Shown here: positions 42,720 through 53,600 of the stretch, piece after piece
Numbering within the stretch: the first letter of the stretch is position 1
Layout of the letters: each line of letters starts with the position of its first letter
Source: Hermatobates lingyangjiaoensis
Lineage: Eukaryota > Arthropoda > Insecta > Hemiptera > Hermatobatidae
Reading direction: 5' to 3'
Length of the DNA stretch: 64,000 nt
Assembly (NCBI GenBank): GCA_026182355.1
Contig: JAPFBL010000368.1
Location: 1 to 64,000, forward strand
Notes under the pieces: model-generated
The model's input: only the letters and a program-made list of their open reading frames with translations
What the model was told of the DNA's origin: nothing
Databases searched by the model: none
Position numbers and translations under genes: made by a program

Positions 42720-44755
42720 TTCTTAATAACTTTGATCTTTCTTATGTAATATGTTTAGCCTCTGTGAAATTTATATTATGATTTTTCATTATTTATTCGC
42801 AAAAAGAAGGTAATATTATATTTTGATCTAATTATGGAATATTAGTTTTATTTGATTCGTGATTTATTAGTCTGATCTATGTATAGATTTAACGGATCTA
42901 TAGATCTTATGACAAAACTTACACTAACTTACAGTAACTTGTTTGTTTTAATTAACATAACATTAACATTACGCTGGTTGTTATTATCATTAGAAGAAAA
43001 ACTGTATTAAAGTAATGATTATATTGGAAGATTATAAAGTGGGTTCAATACCTGATGTTATCGTAAATCTATGGCCTATGTGTTTTTAAATATACCTTTG
43101 AATTCACTGATTGAGTTTAGCATGTACTTGTCTGAACATGCAGCATTAACGTCTTAACAGTTCTTTTACTATATCACACTTTGGGGTAGTCATTTGAGAA
43201 ATTGAATGTGTTTTAATCTTTTTGCTAACTCTCCAATAGGTCACACTGATAGTAGTATTGTAAAAAGGAGTTAAATACTCTTTATTAACTATTTGGCTCC
43301 CCTACCGGCCAAATCTATAACTAATGATAACACCCTTCTCACAAATACCCAGGTAAGACAGAAATTACACTGGCCTACAAAAAAAAAAGTATTTGTCATG
43401 GTGCCTAATTTATAGTCGCTGATTCCATTAATGATATCGTTTTTTCTCTATCAGGTCTAGTTGTTCTGCTATGGTACACCAATCTCTGTATAGCTACAAT
43501 AAAGACAGGCAAATCGAAGAAACAATATTTTTATTTAACTTTAAGGCACATAATCATTAATAACTCTAAAATATTGCAATATATTTGGATTTCAACATAT
43601 ATTCTCCGCAAATATGGCAAAACACTTTTGCATTCTTTAAGCAACATCACCTAGGAAAGGATATAGCTATGCTTAATTGTTACTCCAAAAATTTGCAACG
43701 CAAGTAAAATCTTTAAGGTTTGTGATGTCATAATCTGCTAACATAAATCACTATAACAACTTACTATTGTTATTATGACACTAGTACGTATTTAGAAATA
43801 CGCCTAATTTTAAATTAAAAAAAGGATATGAAATAGTAAAAATTTGAATCCCTTGACCTGATGAGAAAAAATTAGTATGATTTTCGGAATTAGCAGCCCC
43901 TAAATTAATAAAAAGGCTAGAGTATAGTTTAGGACCCCTAGCGTTTAAAGAGAGGGACCTTTAAACAGACGTTATAAGGATTTCCCACGTTATTCCTTAT
44001 CATATCTGTCCTCACGTTATACCTTATTTTCTATCTCTCTAGGAGGCCTGGAGAAAAACCATAACCCGCTAAATTCAAATTGAAAACCCTCCCAATTTTC
44101 AAAACGAACCTAAATCAAGTTTATAATTAATTAATTACATTTCAGTTAGTAATATGCCTCCTTCTAAATTTCAAAAGCAACCAGAATGAATTTTATACTA
44201 CAATTATGGAAAACCAACCAAATTGATTACCAACCAAAATTCAGTTTATAATTAATTGATTACTTTTAAATTAGTAACATACCCTCTTCTAAATGTCAAA
44301 ACTTATTAATTATTATTAAAACTTATAATTGTAATCTATATGCCTTGAAATCTATATAGCCAACCATACCATTTAATTTCAAACTAACGCTAATATACTT
44401 CACTAAGTAATTTTATACCTTCAAATTAAACATTTCATTTAATCAATCCTGGCACTTGTATTTTTATGACATTATAAAATTCACACAGTATAGAAGCGTT
44501 TATCAAGGAATAGGATTTTATTTTACACAGTTAGTACTATACATCCATAACTATATCTCATGTTAAGTACTCTTGTTAAGTACCAAGTTTGAAAACACTG
44601 ACTCCAGTATTGCTGTAATTGTAATTTAAGAGTAATATTCACTTTCAATCATAATTTCAATCTCATTGTTTTGTCAAGCTCTTTAGCCTCATTATGTTTA
44701 ATAGTTAACTTCCCAGTAGACAGGTTTTAATGTACTTTACTAAATAAAAAAATCT
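42720..44755. other. AT-rich non-coding DNA, nothing recognised
   Basis: Around 44090-44300 a loosely repeated segment recurs, with AACCTAAATCAAGTTTATAA, TTAATTGATTAC and GTAACATRCC.YCTTCTAAAT motifs appearing twice or three times at about 120-bp spacing. That suggests an old tandem duplication. No gene is seen. Confidence 0.5.
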
Positions 44756-44756
44756 G

Positions 44757-45365
44757 AAGTGGCCTACTTGAACTTTATTATAAGTAAACATAATATCACA
44801 CTCCTTGGATAAATAATACGTAATGTCCCATTTAGGTATAATGTAAATGTCTAAATGAGAGATGATTATTAGTCTTTCATTCCTGGAGGTAGTATAGATA
44901 GTGATTGATTCACTTATCAATAAATATGCTTATTTTTGTATATCACACCATTGATGCATATTATATCATTAGTATAACTACAGCAGCAATAACATTTTAG
45001 CCACATTTTTGAAAAGTGAAAGTGTAGTTTTCGTGATACGAAATAATCTCTTACAGGAGAATATGACTCTCCAACAGAGAGTTTGTTCCAACAGCCAGTG
45101 GTTCTCTTACATAATTACATACTTACTTATTAATTACTTACACCTGACCTCCTTCTACATTGGACATTCTTCTTCGATGGACCAATCCATCATACCATGA
45201 AAAGCAAGAGAAATTTATGTCCATAGGTGGTGACAAAGTTTAAGAAAAAGTTTCCGATTTAATACTTGAAAACATCCCTATTTTGTCAGAAAAATGTTGT
45301 TTTAAGATAATTTTTAATTTAAGATGTAGAATAATTTCAAATTTGTTGATGATGTCTGTATGTTT
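44757..45365 (+). mobile_element. Family-A fragment, left part
   Basis: GAAGTGGCCTACTTGAACTT, TATTATAAGTAAAC, then the ordered blocks GGAGGTAGTATAGATAGTGA and ATTAGTATAACTACAGCAGC, and later TGTTGTTTTAAGATAA, match 23419-23900. The right half is absent or too diverged. The two small frames on opposite strands here are incidental. Confidence 0.7.
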
Positions 45366-46434
45366 ATGGGTGTATAGTTAGTCACATTAAAACAAAATAA
45401 AAAATCCTTTGGTTGTAGGCCCATCCAGATTTTTATTAATGTCTGAAAACATACGATTGAATAGTTTTATAATTGTTTTTATTTAAATTTATATACATCT
45501 TCTTAAGAGTTGTGAGTATTATTATAGAGTAATTTAATGATTTCAATGACCAACAATTGGTATTTATCGAAGGGAATTGAAATAAATAAATATTACAGCC
45601 AAATAAGCTTATATTTATTTATCTAAGACGGAAGATGTACACTTTCTGGGAAGTATAATCAACTGGAATGATGTGGTAAAACAGATTTCCACACCAGTTT
45701 CACATGAACGATAGTCAATATCTATATTTTTAAGAAATTGTAAAACCCTTTCAATGAAAAGGAGGAGAGGGTGTCTTAATCGTCAATTCTAGATATTTTT
45801 TTAAGAGACAAGCTATTCAATAGAATTACATCTTAAATTGGTTGAAATTGATGAAATAATTCTAGCTAAGTCAACATTTTTAATTTAAAAAGACATACTT
45901 ATTTTAATTTAATGTATTAATGAGAATTACAAGTTTAATAAATGATTATTAATATTACTGAGTTAATTAAGTTTAAAAATATGTGTAGTTATAGTGAAGA
46001 TCAATCTAAAAGTAATTTTTTTTTCTTTACAGAAGAACGTTCTTTTTTTAAACATTTTTGAACTGAACACTCTTGATTAAGTCAACTAATGGTCACTTAA
46101 TTTTAACTAAATCGATACAATTGATAAGTGTTAATAAATAAAAGTAAGAGGATTCCTTTATGTAGTAACTCTTAAGAATTTCAAAGAGGATTTCATTTTG
46201 AAACTTGCTAAAACTTGATAACTGTTTAGTTAAATTTAAATTAGTTCTTTTTAATTCACTTGATCAGGAGTGTTTAGTTCAAAAATATTGAAAAAAAAGA
46301 GTCTCTTTGTATAAAAAAAAACTGATTTTACATTGAACTTCACTATAAGTAAATGGGTTCTCAAAACTGAAGCATGATCAAATTATTTAACTATGTCATT
46401 CTAAAAACCATTTATTGAAATAGTAATTACCATT
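45366..46434. other. AT-rich DNA with solo family-A terminus
   Basis: CATTGAACTTCACTATAAGT followed by AAATGGG at 46332-46357 resembles the family-A end. The 5-bp sequence CCATT at 46430-46434 is the left copy of the copia target duplication. Confidence 0.55.
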
Positions 46435-46636
46435 TGTTGAAGGTCCGTTATCAAATAATTTAACGAAAGGAGATTCTTGATGTCAGCTTTTATTTACACA
46501 GTTCATAACAACACATCCAAAGCTACACATTTAGTCAACGTATACAGAAACACATGGTTCATTTACAGGTTGTGCAACACTGGTTCATTACAGGTTGTGC
46601 AGTCCCCTCAGGCATGTTTTTAAATGTCCCACAACA
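46435..46636 (-). repeat. 3' LTR of copia element (202 bp)
   Basis: It is nearly identical to the other LTR except for a 25-bp internal tandem duplication (second copy of TTCATTACAGGTTGTGCA) at about 46578-46602, giving 202 bp rather than 177. Apart from this, I see about one difference (ATCCAAAG versus TTCAAAG), which points to recent insertion. Confidence 0.9.
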
Positions 46637-46650
46637 CTCTCCCTCATTTA
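46637..46650 (-). promoter_or_regulatory. Polypurine tract next to 3' LTR
   Basis: On the minus strand the sequence TAAATGAGGGAGAG runs directly into the LTR start TGTTG. This is the expected plus-strand priming site for reverse transcription of the element. Confidence 0.8.
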
Positions 46651-46699
46651 ACAACATCAAAAAAAAACTGAAAAACAAACAATGATTTACATATCTACA

Positions 46700-47228
46700 A
46701 GTCCCAATCGGGAACACAAATCAGAATGTCGGGGCCTAGGCACGCTTCCACTGCGCGGTAGGATTCTCCAAAGATCTGGATGCAACTCCAACTGCATACG
46801 AGATGTCAGGTCGAGTACCAGTCATCAAATACATGAGTGACCCAACGGCTTGTCGGTAAGATGAAGCCCCAAGTTTACTGCTTGCACACGAGTCTTTGAC
46901 AGGTTCTGAAGGGCAGTTGATAATGGGAGTTGAAATAGGGTTGCACTGGTCCATTCCAAGCTTTACGAGAATCCGTTTGGTATACGTGGACTGACTGATC
47001 TTCACAGATCCATCATCAGTCTGGTTTATTTCGAAACCAAGATAGTATGAGGCAGGTTTGTAGGAAATTTTAAAATTGTTCCTTCAAATTACAAATGAAT
47101 TTGTTGAGCATGACATTGTTACTGGATGCAACCAAACCGTCATCAACATAGAGAGCCACCAACAGTTTATCAGACCCCTTTATTTGAATAAAAAGGCAAG
47201 GGTCAGCTGAGCTTTGTTTGAAACCCAA
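46700..47228 (-). pseudogene. Copia pol remnant: RT active-site region to RNase H border
   Basis: Minus-strand frames read GFKQSSADPCLFIQIKGSDK, then LLVALYVDDGLVASSNNVML. The YVDD box of reverse transcriptase is at about 47150-47136. After a frameshift near 47070 comes YLGFEINQTDDGSVKISQST and the 89-codon open part with YRQAVGSLMYLMTGTRPDIS, YAVGVASRSLENP. This AVGSLMYL..TRPDI.YAV stretch is a hallmark of Ty1/copia polyproteins between RT and RNase H. The frame ends at QWKRA, so RNase H is lost. The upstream RT fingers are deleted at the junction with the 96-bp array. Confidence 0.9.
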
Positions 47229-47229
47229 G

Positions 47230-47827
47230 TTTAACAGTCATATAGCCTTCTACAACATAAAGAAAAATCCATTCTTCTTTGGGAGTTGCAATATTTCTTC
47301 AAGAAATCAACATCAGAGGGCTGAGTTCAACAGTCATATAGCCTTCTACAAGATAAAGAAAAATCCATTCTTCTTTGGGAGTTGCAATATTTCTTCAAGA
47401 AATCAACATCAGAGGGCTGAGTTCAACAGTCATATAGCCTTCTACAACATAAAGAAAAATCCATTCTTCATTGGGAGTTGCAATATTTCTTCAAGAAATC
47501 AACATCAGAGGGCTGAGTTCAACAGTCATATAGCCTTCTATAAGATAAAGAAAAATCCATTCTTCTTTGGGAGTTGCAATATTTCTTCAAGAAATCAACA
47601 TCAGAGGGCTGAGTTCAACAGTCATATAGCCTTCTACAACATAAAGAAAAATCCATTCTTCTTTGGGAGTTGCAATATTTCTTCAAGAAATCAACATCAG
47701 AGGGCTGAGTTCAACAGTCATATAGCCTTCTACAACATAAAGAAAAATCCATTCTTCTTTGGGAGTTGCAATATTTCTTCAAGAAATCAACATCAGAGGG
47801 CTGAGTTCAACAGTCATATAGCCTTCT
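47230..47827. repeat. 96-bp tandem array inside copia element
   Basis: The segment GCCTTCTACAACATAAAGAA begins at 47245, 47341, 47437, 47533, 47629 and 47725, and a seventh partial copy starts at 47821, exactly 96 bp apart. Units differ by one or two bases. The last unit joins gag sequence and the first joins pol sequence, so one unit spans a gag-derived piece that was amplified. A 244-codon plus-strand frame with 32-residue repeats arises because 96 is divisible by three. It is antisense to the element and judged incidental. Confidence 0.95.
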
Positions 47828-48140
47828 GTGTAAATTCCAGCCAAACATCCCTAGAATTAGAAATGCGCATCACCAACTTCAAAGTGTCCTCCGTCATGTT
47901 AGTAGTAATAATCAATAGAGCAATACTATCTAACTTGGTAAAAGTTTCATAATTTTTTTTCAAATGCCTTTACCACTGATGGACTTGCATCCTTTGAAGG
48001 ATCTTCAGGTGCAGCCACTCTCCTTCCACAATATCCAGTGCACCAGGAGTACTTTTCAATAAAATTGTTACTTTATATTTCCAGGTAGACCAGGTTTTCT
48101 TTCCTTCAAGAAGGCCAATGTTTACTTTTGTTGCTTCCAT
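47828..48140 (-). pseudogene. Copia gag N-terminus, frameshifted
   Basis: Starting at the ATG complementary to 48138-48140, the frame reads MEATKVNIGLLEGKKTWSTW, then KYKVTILLKSTPGALDIVEG. The L.G..W..W...... pattern with a following hydrophobic stretch is typical of copia Gag. A frameshift near 48020 and another at the A-run near 47955 are needed to continue into SIALLIITTNMTEDTLKLVM and RISNSRDVWLEF. The coding sequence is broken and then runs into the 96-bp array. Confidence 0.85.
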
Positions 48141-48221
48141 TGTTCAAAAATACAAACAAAACAAATTGCAACACGAGTCCAAGTCCAAACACACAACTTT
48201 GCTCAATTAACAATATTTAAC

Positions 48222-48238
48222 GGCCTGGGCCCATAACC
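48222..48238 (-). promoter_or_regulatory. Primer-binding site, initiator-tRNA type
   Basis: On the minus strand the 17 bases right after the 5' LTR read GGTTATGGGCCCAGGCC. GGTTATGGGCCC is complementary to the anticodon stem-loop region (CAT anticodon) of initiator methionine tRNA. Drosophila copia is known to prime from an internal half of this tRNA. The match is by recall, not alignment. Confidence 0.75.
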
Positions 48239-48415
48239 TGTTGAAGGTCCGTTATCAAATAATTTAACGAAAGGAGATTCTTGATGTCAGCTTTTATTTA
48301 CACAGTTCATAACAACACATTCAAAGCTACACATTTAGTCAACGTATACAGAAACACATGGTTCATTTACAGGTTGTGCAGTCCCCTCAGGCATGTTTTT
48401 AAATGTCCCACAACA
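48239..48415 (-). repeat. 5' LTR of copia element (177 bp)
   Basis: On the minus strand it starts TGTTGTGGGACATTTAAAAA and ends ATAACGGACCTTCAACA. A candidate poly-A signal AATAAA lies in GTGTAAATAAAAGCTG. It would contain the element promoter. Confidence 0.9.
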
Positions 48416-48420
48416 CCATT

Positions 48421-49020
48421 AAGGCATTGAATTAAAAATTAAGGAGAATTAATAACATTTAAACTAAGCTTACTCAATTAAATAAATGTTAGAAGTTTTC
48501 AAAAGTAAAGAACCCTTTGGAATTCTTAATAAGATACTATATAAAGAAACTCCCTAACTTTTAAGTATAAATATTTGATTATTGATTCATTCAGGCAAAA
48601 GTCAGCAGCCAGTTTTCTTTGTTTCAACTTCTACTTTTGCATTCTTCCTCTAGTACAAGTGTGGGAATATTTATTTGTACAAAATAAACAGTAGAAAACA
48701 AAGTACAAGTTCATATTTAGAATTGAATCGCTAAAGAATGAGGGTTCAAATTTATGAAGTGAAGTTCTGAAGGTTGCCCAGCTGTTTAAAGAGGTAAACA
48801 GCTTTACTTTATTGCTGTTTAAATAAAGTACATACAAACTGTTAAATATTTCAGTCAACTGTTGAAACATATTGAAATCCACTATTAATAACGTATTTCT
48901 TACATTATTATTATCTTTTTGTTTGCATTATTTTAATGATTCAGCATCATTAACAATAAGGTAAACATTAACAAGAGGTTAACAACAGTGAATATCCTGT
49001 GATTATAAACAAAAAATCTG
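48421..49020. other. AT-rich non-coding DNA, nothing recognised
   Basis: The minus-strand 83-codon frame at 48631-48882 is Phe/Asn/Leu-rich without motif. I see nothing else. Confidence 0.5.
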
Positions 49021-49025
49021 CATTA

Positions 49026-49140
49026 GTCTACATTCTCCTTTACTATAAGTAAACTTTCACATTCAATCCTAAGTCAAAGTTTTTTTCATTTTATTGAAAA
49101 AAAAACAACTTTTTTGTTGTTTTATACATTTGAAATTTGC
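49026..49140 (+). mobile_element. Family-A deletion derivative
   Basis: The terminal motif GTCTACATTCTCCTTTACTA, TAAGTAAAC is followed at once by CATTCAATCCTAAGTCAAAG and TTTTATTGAAAAAAAAAC. In the 23419 copy these two segments are about 1.1 kb apart. This is an internal-deletion product of the family. Confidence 0.6.
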
Positions 49141-51955
49141 TTTCATTTATTCATACTCTGATTAAAGCATGAATGTATTCTTTACATCACTGTGTTAAGA
49201 TACATTAATATGGGATTTAATAAGGATAGAATTTTTAAAAGTAAAAAAAATCAACGCCAATCTAACATGCAATTTATTTTGTTTTAATGTGACTGACTAT
49301 ACATATATATTAATCAGTTATGTATAATTTGTTTACATGTGACTATAATAATGTTATCAGTAAAAGAAAAGAAGTAATTCATCTATTCGACATGTTATTA
49401 AAATTATTTAACTCAGGGTCTAAATCACATCAGACTTACACACTCCACTTCCAAACTTGTCCTATTTTATAATCCATTGTCATAACTAAATTAAACTTCA
49501 GATTTTTGTTCTTTAATAGCCTTCATAATTGTACTTACAGGAGTATTCCTCAATTCGACAGGTTTAGGAATGATTTGATCAAAATCTTTATCCATTTCAA
49601 GGTGATTGGCTCATATACAGATGTTATCTAATCAAAAGTTTCTATCTCTTCTGGATAGAGAGTCTGCATTCTTTTTATAATGTTAAATACAGCTTTCATT
49701 CATACTAGGTAAGCAGACAAACTTCTAATAGATGCTCTATATACAATTTTTTAAATTTCTCTTTGAAGATATAGTGTTCTTTACAAATGTAAATAGAATT
49801 GGAATGAGCCTTTTAAACCAACTTGGACTCGTCTCTTCTTGACAACTTTTAACTGCTTTTTTTATTATTTATTTGTCAGTTCCACTCCTCTGAAAAACTA
49901 GGTGTACAGTGCAAAAAATGCTTGCGAATGCAGGATATTTATATGGTTCCAAACATTTCCAAATTCTAACGTAGTGCAATCAGTTATTATGTAGTATTTA
50001 CTTATTGTAGGGTATTTCCCTGCATTTCCAAATTGTTTACTAACTCATTCCTACGTTTTCCAAGGCCTGACAAGAATTTCAAATTATTTACACTGTCTTC
50101 ATTATTAATTTTTCACTCAGACTAGAGTCCTTTTATTGGAATCTCAAAGCGTTCAATCCAGGTAATCATTTGTACTTTCCCCTTGTAAAATAATTTATGA
50201 ATGCCATTTATCTAACATATATGTCATACTATTAATATTTCATTCTATTCTATTTTTTTAATATTTTATCTCCCATAGAGACCTTTCCATTTTGAAATAT
50301 AAACAGAAAATTTACCATTTTTGATACAAACATAAACACACCAAGTCTTTCAATTCTGAAGGTGGTACAGATAGTAATTGATGTAGTTATCCCTATACAC
50401 ACTTAGTTTTGTGTATCACACAGCCATGCTGTGGTATCATTAGTTTTGCCATAGCATTATAATACTTTTTTAAAGCCACATTAAAGACTTCATGTTAAGA
50501 CTTCATTCTTCGACATCATCTCTTATAGCAGTACATTGCGTTTTGTTCCTTTAACTTAGCTTTTCCAATTTAATCTGTCATTTGGAAGTTTTGTAACTTT
50601 GACAGTTTTAAGTTAAACTTTCTTCTCATTCGTGTAAGGACTGTTTTCGGTAGATTTGTACCCAGACTTTTCTCATTTACCCATCTTTCAACAATTTGTG
50701 GATAGCATGCTGCATTATCTGAAAGGTAGTTGCGTTATGAATTATTCCTTCTGTTTATAAGGTCTTCTTCATATCCTTGCGTATCATAACTATTATTATA
50801 TAAAGTATCCAGTAGGTAATCTACAACTAATCACAAGAATAGGGTCGATAGTACACATCCATGAGAACATTTTTTTTCACAATTGTGGTAGATCTAATAC
50901 TACCACACTAATGTATTAGATCCTTACACTAATTATCCTTTTACAGTACAGTGGGCTGGGCTCTCAACTTTGCACATAATTGCTTCGTTAAAGTAAAATA
51001 TCAATAAATAAATAACAAAAAAGTAGCATTTTGTTGCTTACAGATTCTAGAATTGTTATTTTGTATAATAAAGCGATCTTGTTTTTGTTTTGATTTAATA
51101 ACGGTCTTTAAATGACTGGTTTCCCGTTAACTAATAAGTACCATCTTTAAACTATTGGTGCCATGGACATTTATTCGAATACTGGTGAAAAATTTACATG
51201 GTTATTTCTAAACCCACATTTTTTTAATTTCCTTATTGTTATTAACATAAGTTATTCTCATTATTTTGTCTTCACGATACCATCTTTAATTTGATGAAGA
51301 CGAAACGTATACATTGGAGTACTTGACTAAACCTCATGAAAGGAATAAAAACATTCCTTAAAATTCCTATGTGGTCTAGATAACAATACAATTAGAGATA
51401 GGTAAAAAATGTCACTAATGATGATATTTGCGATAGACATATTGTAGTATATAGAATTTATAAACTACCATTTGTAGAATGTACCCTTGCATTGTTAGAA
51501 TCACCTGCAACTAGTATAACTCATATTTTAAATGTCATTATTTTATATAATGTAACGTATATGCTAGATACTCTATGTTCATTGTAATTTAATGATTATT
51601 GAAAAATTTGAATCAAGCAAAAATTTGATAATAAGCTAACTATGGTATAGTTGACTGTAAGCTACATAATTTTTTTTTTTTTAATGAATTCATTAAACTA
51701 GTTTATTCCCAATTTTGTAGCTTCATTTCATTGACAAAAGTATGCAAAACAGCGATTGCTCTCATAATAAAGAAGAACATAAAATTGTTACGTATATTGA
51801 GTTGTATTATTAATAATAAAAAAAACGGAATAGAAAATAATTATACTTGTGTTGTATGAGTATTTTTAGTTCATGAATTTAAACGTTTAAGTTTCTCAAG
51901 TTGTAAGGCAGGTCTATCCTTCTAAGTGTTGGATGTCTTATCTTATCTAGGTCCC
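49141..51955. other. Non-coding DNA with small B and A fragments
   Basis: At 49968-50022, AACGTAGTGCAATCAGTTAT, TATGTAGTATTTACTTATTG is a truncated family-B end. At 50345-50490, GAAGGTGGTACAGATAGTAA ... GTATCACACAGCCATGCTG, ATCATTAG is an internal family-A piece. At 51290-51312, TTTGATGAAGACGAAACGTA resembles a decayed core. No gene is recognised. Confidence 0.5.
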
Positions 51956-52059
51956 TTTGTGTTTTTTTCTGTCCATACAATGAGTCAGTTAGCCTTTCCA
52001 GAGTTTGCGCCCAAAATAAGCCCCTCTTATCACTGCTCCCTGTCAGTTAGGTCAGTCTA

Positions 52060-52398
52060 ATGGATGTTTTTGAAGAGTTTGTTAGGCTGCACAATAGCTT
52101 CCTCCAGAGGCCAGATCTCCAGGAAGGTGATGTAATTTGGCTGAGTCGCCGTAGAAGGTATAACACATTGTTCAACAGAACAGTAATTCAAATGTTATCT
52201 TCAGATAATAAACTTAGAATTACTTTTCTGATGCACATGGGCCTATTAAAAGATTGTGTAACATGCGGTAATTGTACTTGGCATGCCTATTTCTACATAC
52301 AGCTACTCCAAGTACTTCTGGCACTAACAGAGAGACTGACTAGCCCAGTCCACTATTTAGGCCTATTACACTATGGTGCATTTACCGTATTAAATTAA
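52060..52398 (+). CDS. Uncertain ORF, possible transposase N-terminus
   Basis: This 112-codon frame starts MDVFEEFVRLHNSFLQRPDL. The middle contains ITFLMHMGLLKDCVTCGNC: a helix, G-L-L, then C-x-x-C-G-x-C. An arrangement of helix, GLL and a C-x-x-C knuckle recalls the zinc ribbon before the catalytic domain of ISXO2/Merlin-type transposases, but the second cysteine pair and the catalytic domain are not seen. The region is less AT-rich than its surroundings. A host exon, a TE fossil and a chance frame all remain possible. Confidence 0.3.
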   Translation: MDVFEEFVRLHNSFLQRPDLQEGDVIWLSRRRRYNTLFNRTVIQMLSSDNKLRITFLMHMGLLKDCVTCGNCTWHAYFYIQLLQVLLALTERLTSPVHYLGLLHYGAFTVLN

Positions 52399-52399
52399 A

Positions 52400-53095
52400 T
52401 CACTAATTTCCATTAAAGCCTTTTTTTTTAATCCAATTAATCCAATTGAAATTTTGTTTATTATTCCATGGGAAAGACGTTCCATGATTTAGCTTTAAAT
52501 TTCGGTGTGGCAGTTAGATCAATAAATATTCACTAATTAATCATTCTTTTTCGCGATTGATCTACAATTTCTACAATATATTTCATGGGCCAAGATATTT
52601 CTACGACTCTTATCCAAACAACTCCCTTCCTGGCACAGTCGGAAATTCCAGCTTCTTCTGCTCACAGTAAGTCTTATCATTTTTTCAAATTAATTAAAGT
52701 TCATTTATTAAGAGTGACTCTATTATCACTGTTATCGTTATCTACTATCGTTACCTACTAGTATCATTTTTTTTTAATTTAAACTCTTTTTATTCGTTCA
52801 TTTGTTTTGTTTTGTTAAAATAATTCATGTTTTTAACCCTGGAGATGACTAGTGGGTTGAAAGAAGTTCGATTAATTAATTAAAGTTCTTTTGCGTTACA
52901 AGTTTTTATTAAGATGACCTTGGGAGGTTACTTTTTCTCTTGCCTTTGCAACACCGTAAAGTGTTTAGAAGAAAAGAAAACGTTCTTAAAAAGATCATCA
53001 ACACTGAAGCCGCTTTGTCTTCAATGATATCTAGATAAAGGAAGATTTGCTGCCCATTTACACGTATATATATAGTATAGATATAGGTGTATTAT
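52400..53095. other. AT-rich non-coding DNA; decayed core at 52840
   Basis: CCTGGAGATGACTAGTGGGT, TGAAAGAAGTTCG (52839-52871) has the layout of a decayed CTGANGA/GAAAG core. Nothing else is seen. Confidence 0.45.
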
Positions 53096-53099
53096 GTAT

Positions 53100-53420
53100 T
53101 GGGATTCGGTCACTTTTCCAGATTTAAAATTAAACTCTCATTTCCGACGTTTCGGTTTTATTTTTAAACTTTTTTAATAGAAATAAGTAAGGATTTTTTG
53201 ATTTTAAAATAAAAAAAAATTAAATTTACATTATTTAAACGAAACTGTTTGGTCGAAGCTTTTGACTAGTCAAGATTGATAGTTCGTTAACATAATGAAA
53301 ATTTATTTTTCTTATTAAAAAAACCCTTACTTCTGCCCACAAAAAAGGTTTTAAAGTAAAACCGAAACGTCTGCAACGAGAGTTTTATTTTGAACCCAGA
53401 GAATTGACCAAATCCCGGTT
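53100..53420. repeat. Family-E foldback (long loop)
   Basis: The left arm 53100-53165 (GGGATTCGGTCACTTTTCCA ... CCGACGTTTCGGTTTTATTT) is the inverse of the right arm 53350-53418 (GTAAAACCGAAACGTCTGCA ... GAATTGACCAAATCCC), with mismatches. Before the right arm GGTTTT and AAAACC pair and are followed by GAAACG. The arms share TCGGTCACTTTTCC with family-D copies and 56340. Confidence 0.6.
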
Positions 53421-53467
53421 ACATAATATACCAATTCCATCAAACGGTTGATAACAATATTGAATTA

Positions 53468-53600
53468 TATATATATATAATGATAAAAGTATCGACAATG
53501 AAATCGAAACGAAATTAAAGTTTATCATGACTCGATGAGTTAAAGAACTGACCGAGTCCTGATAAACTTTAATTTTGTATTTATATATATATATATTGTT
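53468..53600. repeat. Small foldback between (TA)n tracts
   Basis: The arms 53512-53534 and 53553-53576 (AAATTAAAGTTTATCATGAC, TCG against CGAGTCCTGATAAACTTTAA) pair with one mismatch. TA tracts lie at 53468-53479 and 53583-53596. The left flank GATAAAAGTATCGACAATGA is the family-E end motif also at 29985 and, inverted, near 10165. Confidence 0.7.

Larger units (their letters stand above)
46435..48415 (-). mobile_element. Ty1/copia LTR retrotransposon, deleted, with 5-bp TSD
   Basis: Two LTRs (46435-46636 and 48239-48415) begin TGTTG and end CAACA in either reading. CCATT at 46430-46434 and 48416-48420 is the 5-bp target duplication expected of an integrase-mediated insertion. On the minus strand the order is 5' LTR, primer-binding site, gag start, tandem 96-bp array, RT/RNase H-proximal remnant, polypurine tract, 3' LTR. 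At 1981 bp it is far shorter than the roughly 5 kb of intact copia elements. Protease, integrase and most of reverse transcriptase are missing. It cannot move by itself. Confidence 0.95.

Noticed and set aside
47218..47952. 244-codon plus-strand ORF with 32-residue repeats
   Set aside because: It is antisense to the copia element and open only because the 96-bp unit is divisible by three; the recognisable Gag and RT motifs are on the minus strand.
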